IMG/VR virus record: IMGVR_UViG_3300017782_000094
Coordinates: 1-33,538 of that record
Source: a virus
Direction: 5' to 3' (one strand)
DNA: 33,538 bases
The notes under the pieces were generated by a model. It was not told the DNA's origin. It saw nothing but the letters and a program-made list of their open reading frames with translations, and ran no database searches. A program made the position numbers and the translations under genes. Below, in pieces: positions 1-9,409 of the stretch. Within the stretch, counting starts at the first letter, position 1. Every line of letters starts with the position of its first letter.

Positions 1-1
1 A

Positions 2-940
2 GGTGATCGAACTGATATGCCCGATGATTTAGTGTACTTCATGGGCGCAGGAATTAAAACTGATAACCCAATAGATGGCGGCATTAAAGTAGTATGGGTT
101 GATGGTGATGTGGTAACCTTGTCTCAACAACCTGCAGGTAGCGGTTTAACATTAATACCTGATCGTGCAGATCTTGTGTATGGATTAGAGACAAAAGATG
201 TTATTATAAGCACTCTTGAAAAGAACCCTGTTCGTAACCGTGTTCAGGTTTATCCTACTAAAATGTCAACAGCAAATTTAGGCAGTAAACCAGTTCGATT
301 AAGAATGAAGCGTACACCTATATTCCAGACCTTAACACAATGTACAGGTACTTTACAATTAAATGCAGATTACACAGTAACACCTAATAATTTGCCTTTG
401 CCTGTGACCGGAGGAAGTAGTGGTTACATGGATAACGGAGAAGATGTATACGGATGGTTCCAAGGCGTTATAGGTGATGTTGATAAGGAAACTGTGTTTG
501 GCAGATTGTATAAGAAATTAAACGAATATTATTTTGAAGTGTTGCAATCGTTTGACTCTACAATTGTGTTAAACAATAATGGATATTTCTTAGCAGACAA
601 AAGATTTAATCGTGATTCAACCGCAACCGATGGAGCAGTAGAGACAACAACTGCTGAAACAAAACGATTGGTTCCTTTGGCAGATACATTAACATCTGTT
701 AATGCGGTTAATGACACTATCGTGCCTATTCCTAATACAGGATCAAATGTTGCGACATTGTATTTGCAACCCTCAGGAACAGAGCAAGTAGACCTTGATA
801 CATATTTTGATTATAATAAAGAATATTTATCTTACCCACTAACTGATCAAGCAGAAACATTATACTTTGCCGTTGACTTGGATGGCGCAGTAAAAGAAGA
901 TGCTGAAGTCGCAATAGGATTGACATGGGAAGAACAATAG
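2..940 (+). CDS. Large virion structural protein, C-terminal part (5' partial)
   Basis: This is the C-terminal 312 residues of a protein that probably begins before the window. The frame is open from base 2 and the first ATG (base 17) lies inside what reads as a small beta module (D-LVYFMGAGI, then VDGDVVTLSQ), so I treat it as partial. The rest (NRVQVYPTKMSTANLG, RLRMKRTPIFQ, YGWFQG, FGRLYKK, then FDYNKEYLSYPL near the end) resembles the C-terminus of a long baseplate or tail-associated structural protein of marine T4-like phages, recalled from family knowledge and not searched. The last 40 residues (LYFAVDLDG to GLTWEEQ) resemble the end of the next gene (LYFKATPV to LTCKEQ). The downstream ATG follows the stop directly, suggesting translational coupling. 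A base-17 start cannot be fully excluded, because AGGTGA at 1-6 could serve as a distant ribosome binding site. Confidence 0.72.
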   Translation, partial: GDRTDMPDDLVYFMGAGIKTDNPIDGGIKVVWVDGDVVTLSQQPAGSGLTLIPDRADLVYGLETKDVIISTLEKNPVRNRVQVYPTKMSTANLGSKPVRLRMKRTPIFQTLTQCTGTLQLNADYTVTPNNLPLPVTGGSSGYMDNGEDVYGWFQGVIGDVDKETVFGRLYKKLNEYYFEVLQSFDSTIVLNNNGYFLADKRFNRDSTATDGAVETTTAETKRLVPLADTLTSVNAVNDTIVPIPNTGSNVATLYLQPSGTEQVDLDTYFDYNKEYLSYPLTDQAETLYFAVDLDGAVKEDAEVAIGLTWEEQ

Positions 941-3900
941 ATGCCAAGACAGGTAAAGATCGGATTTGATAAGGTACCTGCACCTTTATCTAAATCGTTT
1001 CACCAATTAGTAGACATTAAGGGTACTCCGCTAACTGATGCGGCGGGGAACCCTCTTGTCACCGAAGAAAGAGCTAGAGACTTAGCATTCACAGTAGCAC
1101 AAAATTCTACTCCTGCAGTTGTCGGAAACAAAGGTTCAAGAGAAACCATACCTGTCGAAGAGGTGTTTGCTAATGAATCTGAGGTGAGTACAACACTTCT
1201 AGGTGTGAATCGTGCCGAAGAACAATTAAGTTTGTTCGCTGATGTGTCAACATATGGATTAGATAGAACTAATTGGAATTATTATACCGTTGGTCAAGGG
1301 AGACAACCAACTGGTTGGTATAATAGAAAACATCCTGTATTCAAGAAAAGAGGCTCCGCAGAATTTCACGAAGAGACTAACGAGCAAGCGCTTTATCTGT
1401 CAGCATTTCCTACTCAGTATCAATGGCCTGATCATCCTAATGGATTCAATGAAGAATTTACTCCAGATTCTACATTCGGCAAATATATAAGATTTATTGC
1501 ATTAGGTAGATGGTTGTATGAAATATGGAAAGATGTCAATCCTAAGTTTGCCGAAGACAATTTCTTAAATCATTGTTTACAAATTGTTAAAGCGGATAAA
1601 ACTGAATTTGTTATCGATAAATCTACCTGGAGTTTAACTGGTGATACAGGTAGTTGGAATAATGAAGGTGCGATGAAGAATATTCTTTATGGTGATATTA
1701 ACGGATTTACCGCTCAGAATGCATACGATCAAATTGAAAAATGGACATTATTTTATTTTAAAATAAGAAGTTCGACTGACATCTACCCTCCTTATGGTCC
1801 TATATATGATGTTGTAAACAACAGAAATGTAACTTACTTATTTAAAACTGAACAACCTCAAGGTCCTGATAAGCGCCCACCTTTTGTAGGTGAATATTTT
1901 AGGATTCAAGAATATGCAACACAAGATTTTACTCGCCCTGGTGGGAGTCCTAATAATTGGACTATTGGTGTATTAGAAAGCAAAAAAACCTTTAGGTATC
2001 AACCTGGTCGTGTTTCAGGTTTCACCTTTGGGTTGCGACTTAAAAATAATCCTAGAGAGCAATCTGATAAAATTGAATGGGGTTGTGCAAACGATACTGA
2101 TCAATACATGCTTCAAGTTACAGGTTCACAGTGGAATATTATAAGAAGGTCAACACAAAGAATACCTGACTCTGTTCTTGAAGATCCTAACGGAATGAAT
2201 TTAGTTCCTCCAGAAGATTTTAGAACTCCTCCAGAAGATTTAACTCCGGACCCAGTTACAGGTGAATTGAAGGAACCCGAACTGCCTCCAGGTCGTGATA
2301 AATCACAGCCTATGTATGAAGTCAGAGTCCCGAGAAGTAAATGGAACGGCGATGCGCTAGATGGTCAAGGACCATCAGGGTACATTGCAAATTTAGAAAA
2401 TGTGACAATGTACAAGATTGAATTTTCTTGGTATGGTGCTATTGGTGCGAAATTCTATGCGTATATTCCCGTAGGTAACGGTGAAGCACGATGGGTGCTG
2501 TTACATACGTGGGTGATTGAAAATAAATTAAGAACTCCTGCATTGCAAGCAGCGGATTTTAAATTTAGGTATGTTATATTCAACAATAACACATCTAATC
2601 TTACAGAACCCTCGTTTATTTACAAATACGGATCATCATATTATATTGATGGCGGAGATGAGGGCAACATAACATTAAGCGGAACAACAAGTGACAGCAG
2701 GGATTTCCAGCGATCAGTAACATTCGATAATCCTAGAGGTGCTGTAATAGGATTGCATACAAAAGCAACAATCAATAATTCTTTTGGGTACGATCCTTCA
2801 AGTCAAGGTCAAATAGGCGTAACAAATAATAAAAAGATATACCCATTAACGCTTGCTGGTATTGCTAGTACAGATGTGCGAATAGATATTATGAAAACTA
2901 TTGTTAGTCCTGATGGATTCCACGGCGTTAATTCTGTGAGTTTAGTTTCAGGTGACAGATTCGATAAGGATGTTAATCTTAGATTTGATGAGAGAAAAGA
3001 ATTTGTTTTTGTTGATAGTAATAACCCGGAAACAACTGTTGATGCCTTAACGCCATTAGATCGTGATGCACATGTAATAGGTAATGGTTTGGTCAATTTA
3101 TATGTTGGGTTGCAAGGTGGACAATGGCCTGCAATGACAAGAGATCGAGCGCACGTTCAAAAAAGACGTGGTGAATATATAATTCAGCGAAACAGTGAAA
3201 CAAAAGTTGGCGAGCGAGTGTTGATTAATTCTGTAGATCCTGAAACTGGAAGGTATCAATTTATTGAACTCGCTGACGGGTATGATGAAAACGTATTTCC
3301 TGCTAAATTAACTTCATTTAGAAGTGTTGTTGCATCAGATACACCTATTCAATCAAATAGATTTAAAATACACTTTTTAAACCCAAATAAACAAGATAAT
3401 AGATTTCCGTTACATAGCCACAGAGCAAGTTTTGCTTTCGGCGTTACACCTGATAAGCCATATGAATATACGGAGAACAATGGTCAAGGTGTTCCTATAG
3501 GATACTTGCAGTTCGGTGCTGCTGGAACAGGGATAAACAAGCGTGTGTATCCTAATGATCCTGCTGAAACGAGTCAGAATTACACAAGTCCTTTTGAGTC
3601 GGGCGACTACTTTGACATTGACAAAGAGTTGTTTGTTGATTGGGGAAATAATGGTCATTATACTGAAGTATCAACACTTGCTGATTATATCGAAGCTGAT
3701 AACGGCGAGGGTACAAGATTTGAACAGGATTATAGAATAAACAAGAATGAAGATATACCCTTCAAGAACAGATATGGTCGAGCAGGATGTATTGAGGGGA
3801 GCGTAACATCCGTTCCTTACGAGATTTCTGATATTTCTGATGATGTTAGTAACGCACCTCAAGGATCTCAGGCAGATTTCAAGGTCACATTTGCATCTAC

Positions 3901-4816
3901 TGCTTTCCCACCTATTGATGAAAAATCAATTGGTATTGCAGAGATGGGTATGAATAATGTTGCAACAGGATATGTTTTTGTGTCGATTCCGACTTCAGTT
4001 AATATACCTTCAGATCAAGGCGGCGGCACATCAACTATTGGGTATATTAGAAAAATAGATTCAAATCCGTCGATGAACGACTTTAAAAGGGTTGCGCCTA
4101 CTCCTGGAGAGGTTTCGAACCCTCCTGGATACAGTACGGGAACTCATTATTCTCAGATACAAGCGAAAATTGTAAGGCTTGAATCTGATAATAAAATAAG
4201 TAGTGCAGATCCGACTAAGGATTTTAACATAGCAACTGTAATGAGGTTTAATTGTCAACCATTATATTTATTTACAGCAATGCATGCTAATGCACGAATA
4301 AATAATATTATTGTTGAAGAATTTTCAGAGACAACAAGTTCAACACATGTTCCTAATTACATAGGTGTTGTCGGGCAAGGTGCTGCGCCAGGATTAGACA
4401 GTGCCGACAACTTTAAAGGATCAATTGAAACGCAGGAAATAAATAGTATATTTGAAACTTCGACAACTACGTTTAATTCAACAGGATTAGAATCATCTAA
4501 TATAGCATTAGTTAAAGATGTTCAGGTGACACCGAACAGAGCCCCTTCTAATTTTGTAAGCAACGATAGGTTATCAGGAATAAAGTTTGATACGCAAACA
4601 GATCTTCCTCTTTCGTTTGCATCGGAAAATTTATTCTCATTCTATATTGGAGCAAATGAAGCGGTGGAATTTGGGTTAGAAAATATATTTAATATTGACC
4701 GACAGTACCTGACTACTGGGTTGTATAACAATGAGGCGCTTTATTTTAAAGCAACTCCAGTTGCTCAAACTGATTCTTGTTCTGTTCAGATGACACTTAC
4801 ATGTAAGGAACAATAA
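941..4816 (+). CDS. Conserved large virion structural protein of marine T4-like phages
   Basis: A 1291-residue protein. The N-terminus (MPRQVKIGFDKVPAPLSKSF, then DIKGTPLTDAAGNPL) and the middle (FRYQPGRVSGFTFG near residue 350, VPRSKWNGDALDGQGPSGY near 465, MYKIEFSWYGAIGAKFYAY near 490, YKYGSSYYIDGGDEG near 565) match a large structural protein I know from cyanophage-like T4 relatives. There it is annotated only as a virion structural or baseplate-associated protein. No catalytic motif is visible; the composition is beta-rich and aromatic, as in baseplate and fibre proteins. The final residues (QYLTTGLYNNEALYF to LTCKEQ) resemble the end of the preceding gene, so both may end in the same assembly domain. 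The ATG directly follows the previous stop, and the stop overlaps the next ATG (TAATG), so these genes are probably translated together. A counterpart of T4 gp7 or gp10 is possible but not demonstrable by eye. Confidence 0.8.
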   Translation: MPRQVKIGFDKVPAPLSKSFHQLVDIKGTPLTDAAGNPLVTEERARDLAFTVAQNSTPAVVGNKGSRETIPVEEVFANESEVSTTLLGVNRAEEQLSLFADVSTYGLDRTNWNYYTVGQGRQPTGWYNRKHPVFKKRGSAEFHEETNEQALYLSAFPTQYQWPDHPNGFNEEFTPDSTFGKYIRFIALGRWLYEIWKDVNPKFAEDNFLNHCLQIVKADKTEFVIDKSTWSLTGDTGSWNNEGAMKNILYGDINGFTAQNAYDQIEKWTLFYFKIRSSTDIYPPYGPIYDVVNNRNVTYLFKTEQPQGPDKRPPFVGEYFRIQEYATQDFTRPGGSPNNWTIGVLESKKTFRYQPGRVSGFTFGLRLKNNPREQSDKIEWGCANDTDQYMLQVTGSQWNIIRRSTQRIPDSVLEDPNGMNLVPPEDFRTPPEDLTPDPVTGELKEPELPPGRDKSQPMYEVRVPRSKWNGDALDGQGPSGYIANLENVTMYKIEFSWYGAIGAKFYAYIPVGNGEARWVLLHTWVIENKLRTPALQAADFKFRYVIFNNNTSNLTEPSFIYKYGSSYYIDGGDEGNITLSGTTSDSRDFQRSVTFDNPRGAVIGLHTKATINNSFGYDPSSQGQIGVTNNKKIYPLTLAGIASTDVRIDIMKTIVSPDGFHGVNSVSLVSGDRFDKDVNLRFDERKEFVFVDSNNPETTVDALTPLDRDAHVIGNGLVNLYVGLQGGQWPAMTRDRAHVQKRRGEYIIQRNSETKVGERVLINSVDPETGRYQFIELADGYDENVFPAKLTSFRSVVASDTPIQSNRFKIHFLNPNKQDNRFPLHSHRASFAFGVTPDKPYEYTENNGQGVPIGYLQFGAAGTGINKRVYPNDPAETSQNYTSPFESGDYFDIDKELFVDWGNNGHYTEVSTLADYIEADNGEGTRFEQDYRINKNEDIPFKNRYGRAGCIEGSVTSVPYEISDISDDVSNAPQGSQADFKVTFASTAFPPIDEKSIGIAEMGMNNVATGYVFVSIPTSVNIPSDQGGGTSTIGYIRKIDSNPSMNDFKRVAPTPGEVSNPPGYSTGTHYSQIQAKIVRLESDNKISSADPTKDFNIATVMRFNCQPLYLFTAMHANARINNIIVEEFSETTSSTHVPNYIGVVGQGAAPGLDSADNFKGSIETQEINSIFETSTTTFNSTGLESSNIALVKDVQVTPNRAPSNFVSNDRLSGIKFDTQTDLPLSFASENLFSFYIGANEAVEFGLENIFNIDRQYLTTGLYNNEALYFKATPVAQTDSCSVQMTLTCKEQ

Positions 4817-7800
4817 TGTCAATTTTTATTGGATTAAATGTCGGCAACTACTTAAGTGACGTTGATAATCAACCTGAAGCACTAAGGAACCTCGGTTTAA
4901 ATAGATTAGATTTAAATCATATTCGTGGCGTACAGGCAGCGGGTATGACGAAAAAATCGCTTCATAATTTTTCAGGGTTAAATGTTGACCAAGAAAAAGT
5001 AAACTTTAGTAACTATATGAGTGCTCTTGTTGTCGCAGGCGAACTGAACAATCTCGGCGACATTAGCGTATCTGCTGATTATAATGTGCGAATAGATGAT
5101 CAACTTAGAGCAGGTGCGATTAAATATAACTATCTTGATTATTCCAGTGGCGTTACAAAGAAAAGCGCCGACATTTCAACAAGTCGTGTATCTTCATGGT
5201 CGCAGATTTTAGACGGTCCTGTAGTCAATGGTCAACCAACATATGGTCCCATTTTTTATGGAGCAGACACATTAGTATCAGGTGATGCAAATAATAATAA
5301 CGAATCAGTTATTGATCTAGAAAATATAGTATTCACAGGCGAACTTACACAAAAAAGATTTCCTGCTGAAATACCAACTCATAGGGTAGACATTGAAATA
5401 AACGGGGAAACAAGAAGTATGTTTACTATGAGAAATATACCTTTCAGGTTTGAAGGTGTATTTAATAGTGCGAATATACAATTAGAAGTTTCAAATATTG
5501 GTCTTGTTCAACCAACTATATTGTTCACTAAAACTACTTTACCTGAAGGTAGTTTGGGTCGTGAATTGGCGATAACTTCACCTGCTGGCGCCACTCAAAA
5601 CACTTATAACTACTCCGCTAGTGGTGCGATTGCTGATCACTTTATCGACATTTATTATAATCCAAATAGTGTTACTACTCTAGATTTTTATGCCGGAAAA
5701 CAAGACACTGGGTCAGGAGCTAACAAAACATTACGAATTAGAGAATTTCCTAATGTTGAAATGAAAAAGATAAATCATATTGATTTGCAGTATAATATTT
5801 TCAGCGAAATGCCTAATTTCTTTAAGATCTCTGCTGGTGAAGTGTCAGGTCATAATAACACTTTAAGATTCATAAATATGTCAGCGAACAATTTATTTGA
5901 ATCTGATTTATCGGGTAATCAACAGCTTAATGACTATGTTCCGTCTACCGTTACTACTCTAGGACTTAACTGTACATTTAGTGACGAAACTCCTATAGAT
6001 ATTAGGCAATTAAAAGTCGGTGGAGGTTCCGGTGGCGCAGTTGAACCATCTGCTCTGACCGCTTTTTATTTTGATGCGTACTCAGGTCGCAACTCAACAA
6101 CAAGAAGGATGTTGGGAACAACCACAAGTGGTAATAATGTAAGTCCTAAAGTAAACGGAAACACTATTACATCATACAACTGTAGACGACATCAATTTAA
6201 ATATTTGCCACATGATGTGACTCACAATTCATTTGATGGGTCAGGTAATTTCGAAACTACAAGTGTTCCGAATGAGTTAGAGAGTTTAGACCTTTACGGA
6301 AACTGGATGCTTGGTCAACTTGATTTAAATGGAAATGTTGTTCCGATTTCTGTACCTGACACAATTTCATCCATTTATGTAGGGTCAAATGATTTAGAAA
6401 CAATAAATGTTTCAGGCAAAACAAATTTAAAATCATATTATCATTTTTATAATAGAGGTTATGCAAATCCGCCGGCCGGCACAAATGGCGGAACCATTAA
6501 TGGATATTTTAGTGGGTGCGATTCATTAGAAAAACTTTCATTCTATGATTCTTATGTTGTCGGCGACATTGGAAGTTTGTTTACAGGTTTGCCTTCATTG
6601 CTTCACGTTAACTTTAATAATACACGATTGAACGGAAGATTCAATAGTGGCAGTTTTGCTGGTACAACAAATATAACAGAGTTTTATGCGAAAGATTGTA
6701 ATTTTGATAGTTCGGCAGGTGCGTTAAACTTTTGGGGTAACAATTTCGAGCAAGTTCAAGCAGAAGCGCCTCCTGGCGGATTAGGTGCTGCTTATGGTGG
6801 AGGATATTATGGCGGGACAATGATTGATTCTGCGCAAAATTCATATTACTTGATTGTTTCACCGAAATCAGCAGAAAACTTTATAGCGAGATATACAGGG
6901 ACAGGTTCAGGCACCCAAGGTCTTGCTCAACCTGGTGATGGTGCGGTAAATACACAACAAGAGTATCAGGGTGATTCTGAGTATGCGGCAGCAGCGTATG
7001 CTGATCAACTTAGTATTCAAGGCACTGACGGAATAACCTATAATGATTGGTATATACCGGCAAGAGATGAACTTGAAATGTTGTATCGTAACTTTAAACC
7101 TACGAATGATGTCAATGATACAACATCTCCAGCGGCAAACGGAAATTCAGTCCCATCATTTAATGGGTTATACGGCACGACAGTTCCAGGCAAAACTAAT
7201 AAATCATTATTCCAAGGTGGAACAGGTTCTCAGGCATTTGAATCAGATCGTAGTAATGATGGCAATCCTGGAATATTTGCAACACAATTGTTGTCAAATT
7301 CTAATTTTAACAATTCAACTCTTGACTTTAACCTTTATAGTGTGTATTCTGATGATGCAACGGTTAACTCTTCGCAAGTTATATTAGGCAATAAACTTGT
7401 TGTTAGTGCAGGAAGTAAAGGTCATGTTGAGCTGATCAAGCATTTCCTTAATCAGAGTCCTCGTACACCAGTTCCTCGAGGTACATATGATGTCGAGGTC
7501 AATTTCGATGAAGTTAAGAAAACAGAGATACCGGCAGGGCAATTTGATGCTAATGCTAATGTTGAATACGAGATCTTAAATTTGGGTTCAATTCCCGCAT
7601 TCAATAATCTTAATTATTCGGCATTTAACCAATCTACTAACACAATTACGATTGGCGCAGGTCACGGATTAGAAAACGGAACAATAGTAAAATTCAACCA
7701 AGACGATATTACAAAAGACGGATTCACGAATCTTGCTGATGATTCGGATTATAAAGTAATGAGTTCGAATAGTGCAGCCGGAACAATTCAACTGCAACAA

Positions 7801-9387
7801 ACAACAGGCGGCCCGGCAATTAATCTTGCGCAATCTGCGGCAATAACAGTTTCGTTAGCAATTACTGGAGCATCTGTAGGAACATATACTTTCACGGGAG
7901 GTGTTGCTGACAGGGCAACAAATGACGTAGGTACAACAAATGTTGATGTTACTCTTTATGAGGGTGACACACTTACAATTTCAAACTCTGAAAGTGCTGC
8001 GCATCCATTACAATACGAAAACAATGACGGTTCAGTATTCTTAACAGAGAGTGGTGGGTCAATTAGTTACTTATTTTCAACAGCAGGAACTTATAGATAC
8101 AGATGTCAAAATCATAGTAGTATGGTCGGCACGATAACGGTATTAGCAAGAAATGGAACATTTGATATTACGACTAATAGGATTGCTAACTGGAATGAAG
8201 CAGGCGCAAATATTGTTAGTGTCGGTTCAACATTTACTGCGACCGGTGAGGGTATAGGTATCTATGGCGGTACTGGTAACCCACGATACGGATCATCAAG
8301 TGATTTAGATAAAGTGTTCGTAATAGCGCAAGAGACATATACTGGACAAGTTCCCGATGGGCCTGATATGCTTGAAATAGAACAGGGGTTGACTTCAGTA
8401 ACATCTGTACAATCAGGAAGATTTGCTGTAGCAGATCACCCGCAACCAGGACTTGTTATCAAATTTATAATAAAATCTAATAATTGTGATTTTAAACTCA
8501 ATAGCGTATCTGTTCGAAACCAAACGGGTGTTTACTGGACATCAACAGAAGGTTCTTCGACCATAACCGGCATTGCTACAGGTATTGCTCAAAGTTTTGT
8601 AAATGGCGAGCAACTTGAAGCAACTAAAACCAGTATGTATAATGTGAGACCTGTCCGAAAGATTACTGTTGCTGCTGCTAATGCGACAGAAAGGCAAGGA
8701 ACATCTGATGTGTTTAAACCTTGTGGCGGATCACTTAAAAACTTTGAGTTAGAAGGTAAAGGTAAGACAGCACCTGCTTCAACCCCAAATATTAGAGGCA
8801 CATTCCCTAATGTGAATTGGTTAAGTGCAATCAGAACATTTAAGGTTGTGAAAACAGAACTTACAGGAACCCTTCCTATATTCAATGGAAGTAACGCATT
8901 ATCACAATTATATTTGAACGATAATAATTTAAGTGGGGCGTTCAGTATTCAAAATGATTCAGTTCAAGATATAAATTGTAGTAATAATGAATTCACAAGC
9001 GCATCTGTGATAATAATACCCAATGCATGGAATTTAAATCTTAGCAATAATAATATTACAAATACCTTCCCAGATTTGTCTGAATCCAGATTATTGTCGA
9101 ATATTAACTTTTCTAATAATGATTTAAAAGATTATCAAATAGGGTCAATTAGTAAATTATCACAGTTAAATAGTTTAAATCTTGCAAACAATGATATAAA
9201 TTTTGCAGGATTTAAACGTCTGTTAGAGGATTTGAAAGAGAATTATGAGGCAGCTGGCAGACCTGGCGTGTCTGTTTCTGTAGAAAGTAACCCGAAAATT
9301 ACACCAGCACGACTTAGCGCAGATTTGCAAGCAACAGATACTTTTGACTTTTTACGAAGCAAGGGTTGGTCAATATCACTTAGTTAG
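4816..9387 (+). CDS. Mosaic LRR / Lcl_C (DUF1566) / cupredoxin tail adhesin
   Basis: A 1523-residue modular protein. Residues 1-45 (FIGLNVGNYLSDVDNQPEAL, NLGLNRLDLNHIRG) form an N-terminal domain shared with two neighbours and are probably a docking adaptor. Residues about 310-640 hold irregular leucine-rich repeats (INHIDLQYN, LRFINMSANNL, LESLDLYGN, LHVNFNNTRLNG). Residues about 660-770 begin a DUF1566/Lcl_C-type domain (GGGYYGG, YYLIVSPK, DWYIPARDELEMLY at 744). It resumes at 1240 with YWTSTEG and ends with NVRPVRKI near 1276. The long insertion between contains a GHGLxxG beta module (935-1002) and an amicyanin-like cupredoxin with H1063, C1097, H1100 and M1103. Residues about 1300-1495 are regular plant-type LRRs (LYLNDNNLSG, LNLSNNNI, LNSLNLANNDI). 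Likely a receptor-binding fibre or adhesin on the virion. The start ATG overlaps the previous stop (TAATG). The fibre role is inferred from domains and location. Confidence 0.8.
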   Translation: MSIFIGLNVGNYLSDVDNQPEALRNLGLNRLDLNHIRGVQAAGMTKKSLHNFSGLNVDQEKVNFSNYMSALVVAGELNNLGDISVSADYNVRIDDQLRAGAIKYNYLDYSSGVTKKSADISTSRVSSWSQILDGPVVNGQPTYGPIFYGADTLVSGDANNNNESVIDLENIVFTGELTQKRFPAEIPTHRVDIEINGETRSMFTMRNIPFRFEGVFNSANIQLEVSNIGLVQPTILFTKTTLPEGSLGRELAITSPAGATQNTYNYSASGAIADHFIDIYYNPNSVTTLDFYAGKQDTGSGANKTLRIREFPNVEMKKINHIDLQYNIFSEMPNFFKISAGEVSGHNNTLRFINMSANNLFESDLSGNQQLNDYVPSTVTTLGLNCTFSDETPIDIRQLKVGGGSGGAVEPSALTAFYFDAYSGRNSTTRRMLGTTTSGNNVSPKVNGNTITSYNCRRHQFKYLPHDVTHNSFDGSGNFETTSVPNELESLDLYGNWMLGQLDLNGNVVPISVPDTISSIYVGSNDLETINVSGKTNLKSYYHFYNRGYANPPAGTNGGTINGYFSGCDSLEKLSFYDSYVVGDIGSLFTGLPSLLHVNFNNTRLNGRFNSGSFAGTTNITEFYAKDCNFDSSAGALNFWGNNFEQVQAEAPPGGLGAAYGGGYYGGTMIDSAQNSYYLIVSPKSAENFIARYTGTGSGTQGLAQPGDGAVNTQQEYQGDSEYAAAAYADQLSIQGTDGITYNDWYIPARDELEMLYRNFKPTNDVNDTTSPAANGNSVPSFNGLYGTTVPGKTNKSLFQGGTGSQAFESDRSNDGNPGIFATQLLSNSNFNNSTLDFNLYSVYSDDATVNSSQVILGNKLVVSAGSKGHVELIKHFLNQSPRTPVPRGTYDVEVNFDEVKKTEIPAGQFDANANVEYEILNLGSIPAFNNLNYSAFNQSTNTITIGAGHGLENGTIVKFNQDDITKDGFTNLADDSDYKVMSSNSAAGTIQLQQTTGGPAINLAQSAAITVSLAITGASVGTYTFTGGVADRATNDVGTTNVDVTLYEGDTLTISNSESAAHPLQYENNDGSVFLTESGGSISYLFSTAGTYRYRCQNHSSMVGTITVLARNGTFDITTNRIANWNEAGANIVSVGSTFTATGEGIGIYGGTGNPRYGSSSDLDKVFVIAQETYTGQVPDGPDMLEIEQGLTSVTSVQSGRFAVADHPQPGLVIKFIIKSNNCDFKLNSVSVRNQTGVYWTSTEGSSTITGIATGIAQSFVNGEQLEATKTSMYNVRPVRKITVAAANATERQGTSDVFKPCGGSLKNFELEGKGKTAPASTPNIRGTFPNVNWLSAIRTFKVVKTELTGTLPIFNGSNALSQLYLNDNNLSGAFSIQNDSVQDINCSNNEFTSASVIIIPNAWNLNLSNNNITNTFPDLSESRLLSNINFSNNDLKDYQIGSISKLSQLNSLNLANNDINFAGFKRLLEDLKENYEAAGRPGVSVSVESNPKITPARLSADLQATDTFDFLRSKGWSISLS
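7618..7821 (+). repeat. GHGLxxG beta module, copy 1 (in LRR adhesin)
   Basis: Residues 935-1002 of the adhesin: TITIGAGHGLENGTIVKF, then a short linker, DYKVMSSNSAAGTIQLQQT and GGPAI. The pattern of a G/A-H-G-h-x2-G strand, a Y-x-V strand and a closing F/I-x-L strand recurs in three other structural proteins of the window. Confidence 0.55.
7930..8148 (+). other. Cupredoxin (plastocyanin/amicyanin-like) domain inside the LRR adhesin
   Basis: Residues about 1039-1111 of the 1523-residue adhesin read as a cupredoxin: VDVTLYEGDTLTISN, then AAHPLQY with H1063, then a G-TYRYRC strand followed by C1097-Q-N-H1100-S-S-M1103-V-G-TITV. The C-x2-H-x2-M-x-G spacing is that of amicyanin (C-T-P-H-P-F-M-R-G), and an upstream histidine completes the usual His-Cys-His-Met type-1 copper set. 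Whether copper is bound in the particle is unknown; the fold could serve only as a beta-sandwich spacer, but all four ligands are kept. Confidence 0.75.
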
Positions 9388-9409
9388 GAATAAAATTTAA
9401 GGTAATTAC

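Noticed and set aside
17-19. ATG at base 17 as a true start of the first gene.
   Set aside because: The frame is open upstream to the window edge and the residues after it read as the middle of a beta module, so a continuation from the left is more likely. The weak AGGTGA at 1-6 keeps some doubt.
8530-8670. Diversity-generating retroelement variable region at the end of the Lcl_C-type domain.
   Set aside because: No reverse transcriptase, no template repeat and no second near-identical copy are visible in the window, and the domain is followed by a further LRR region and is not C-terminal.
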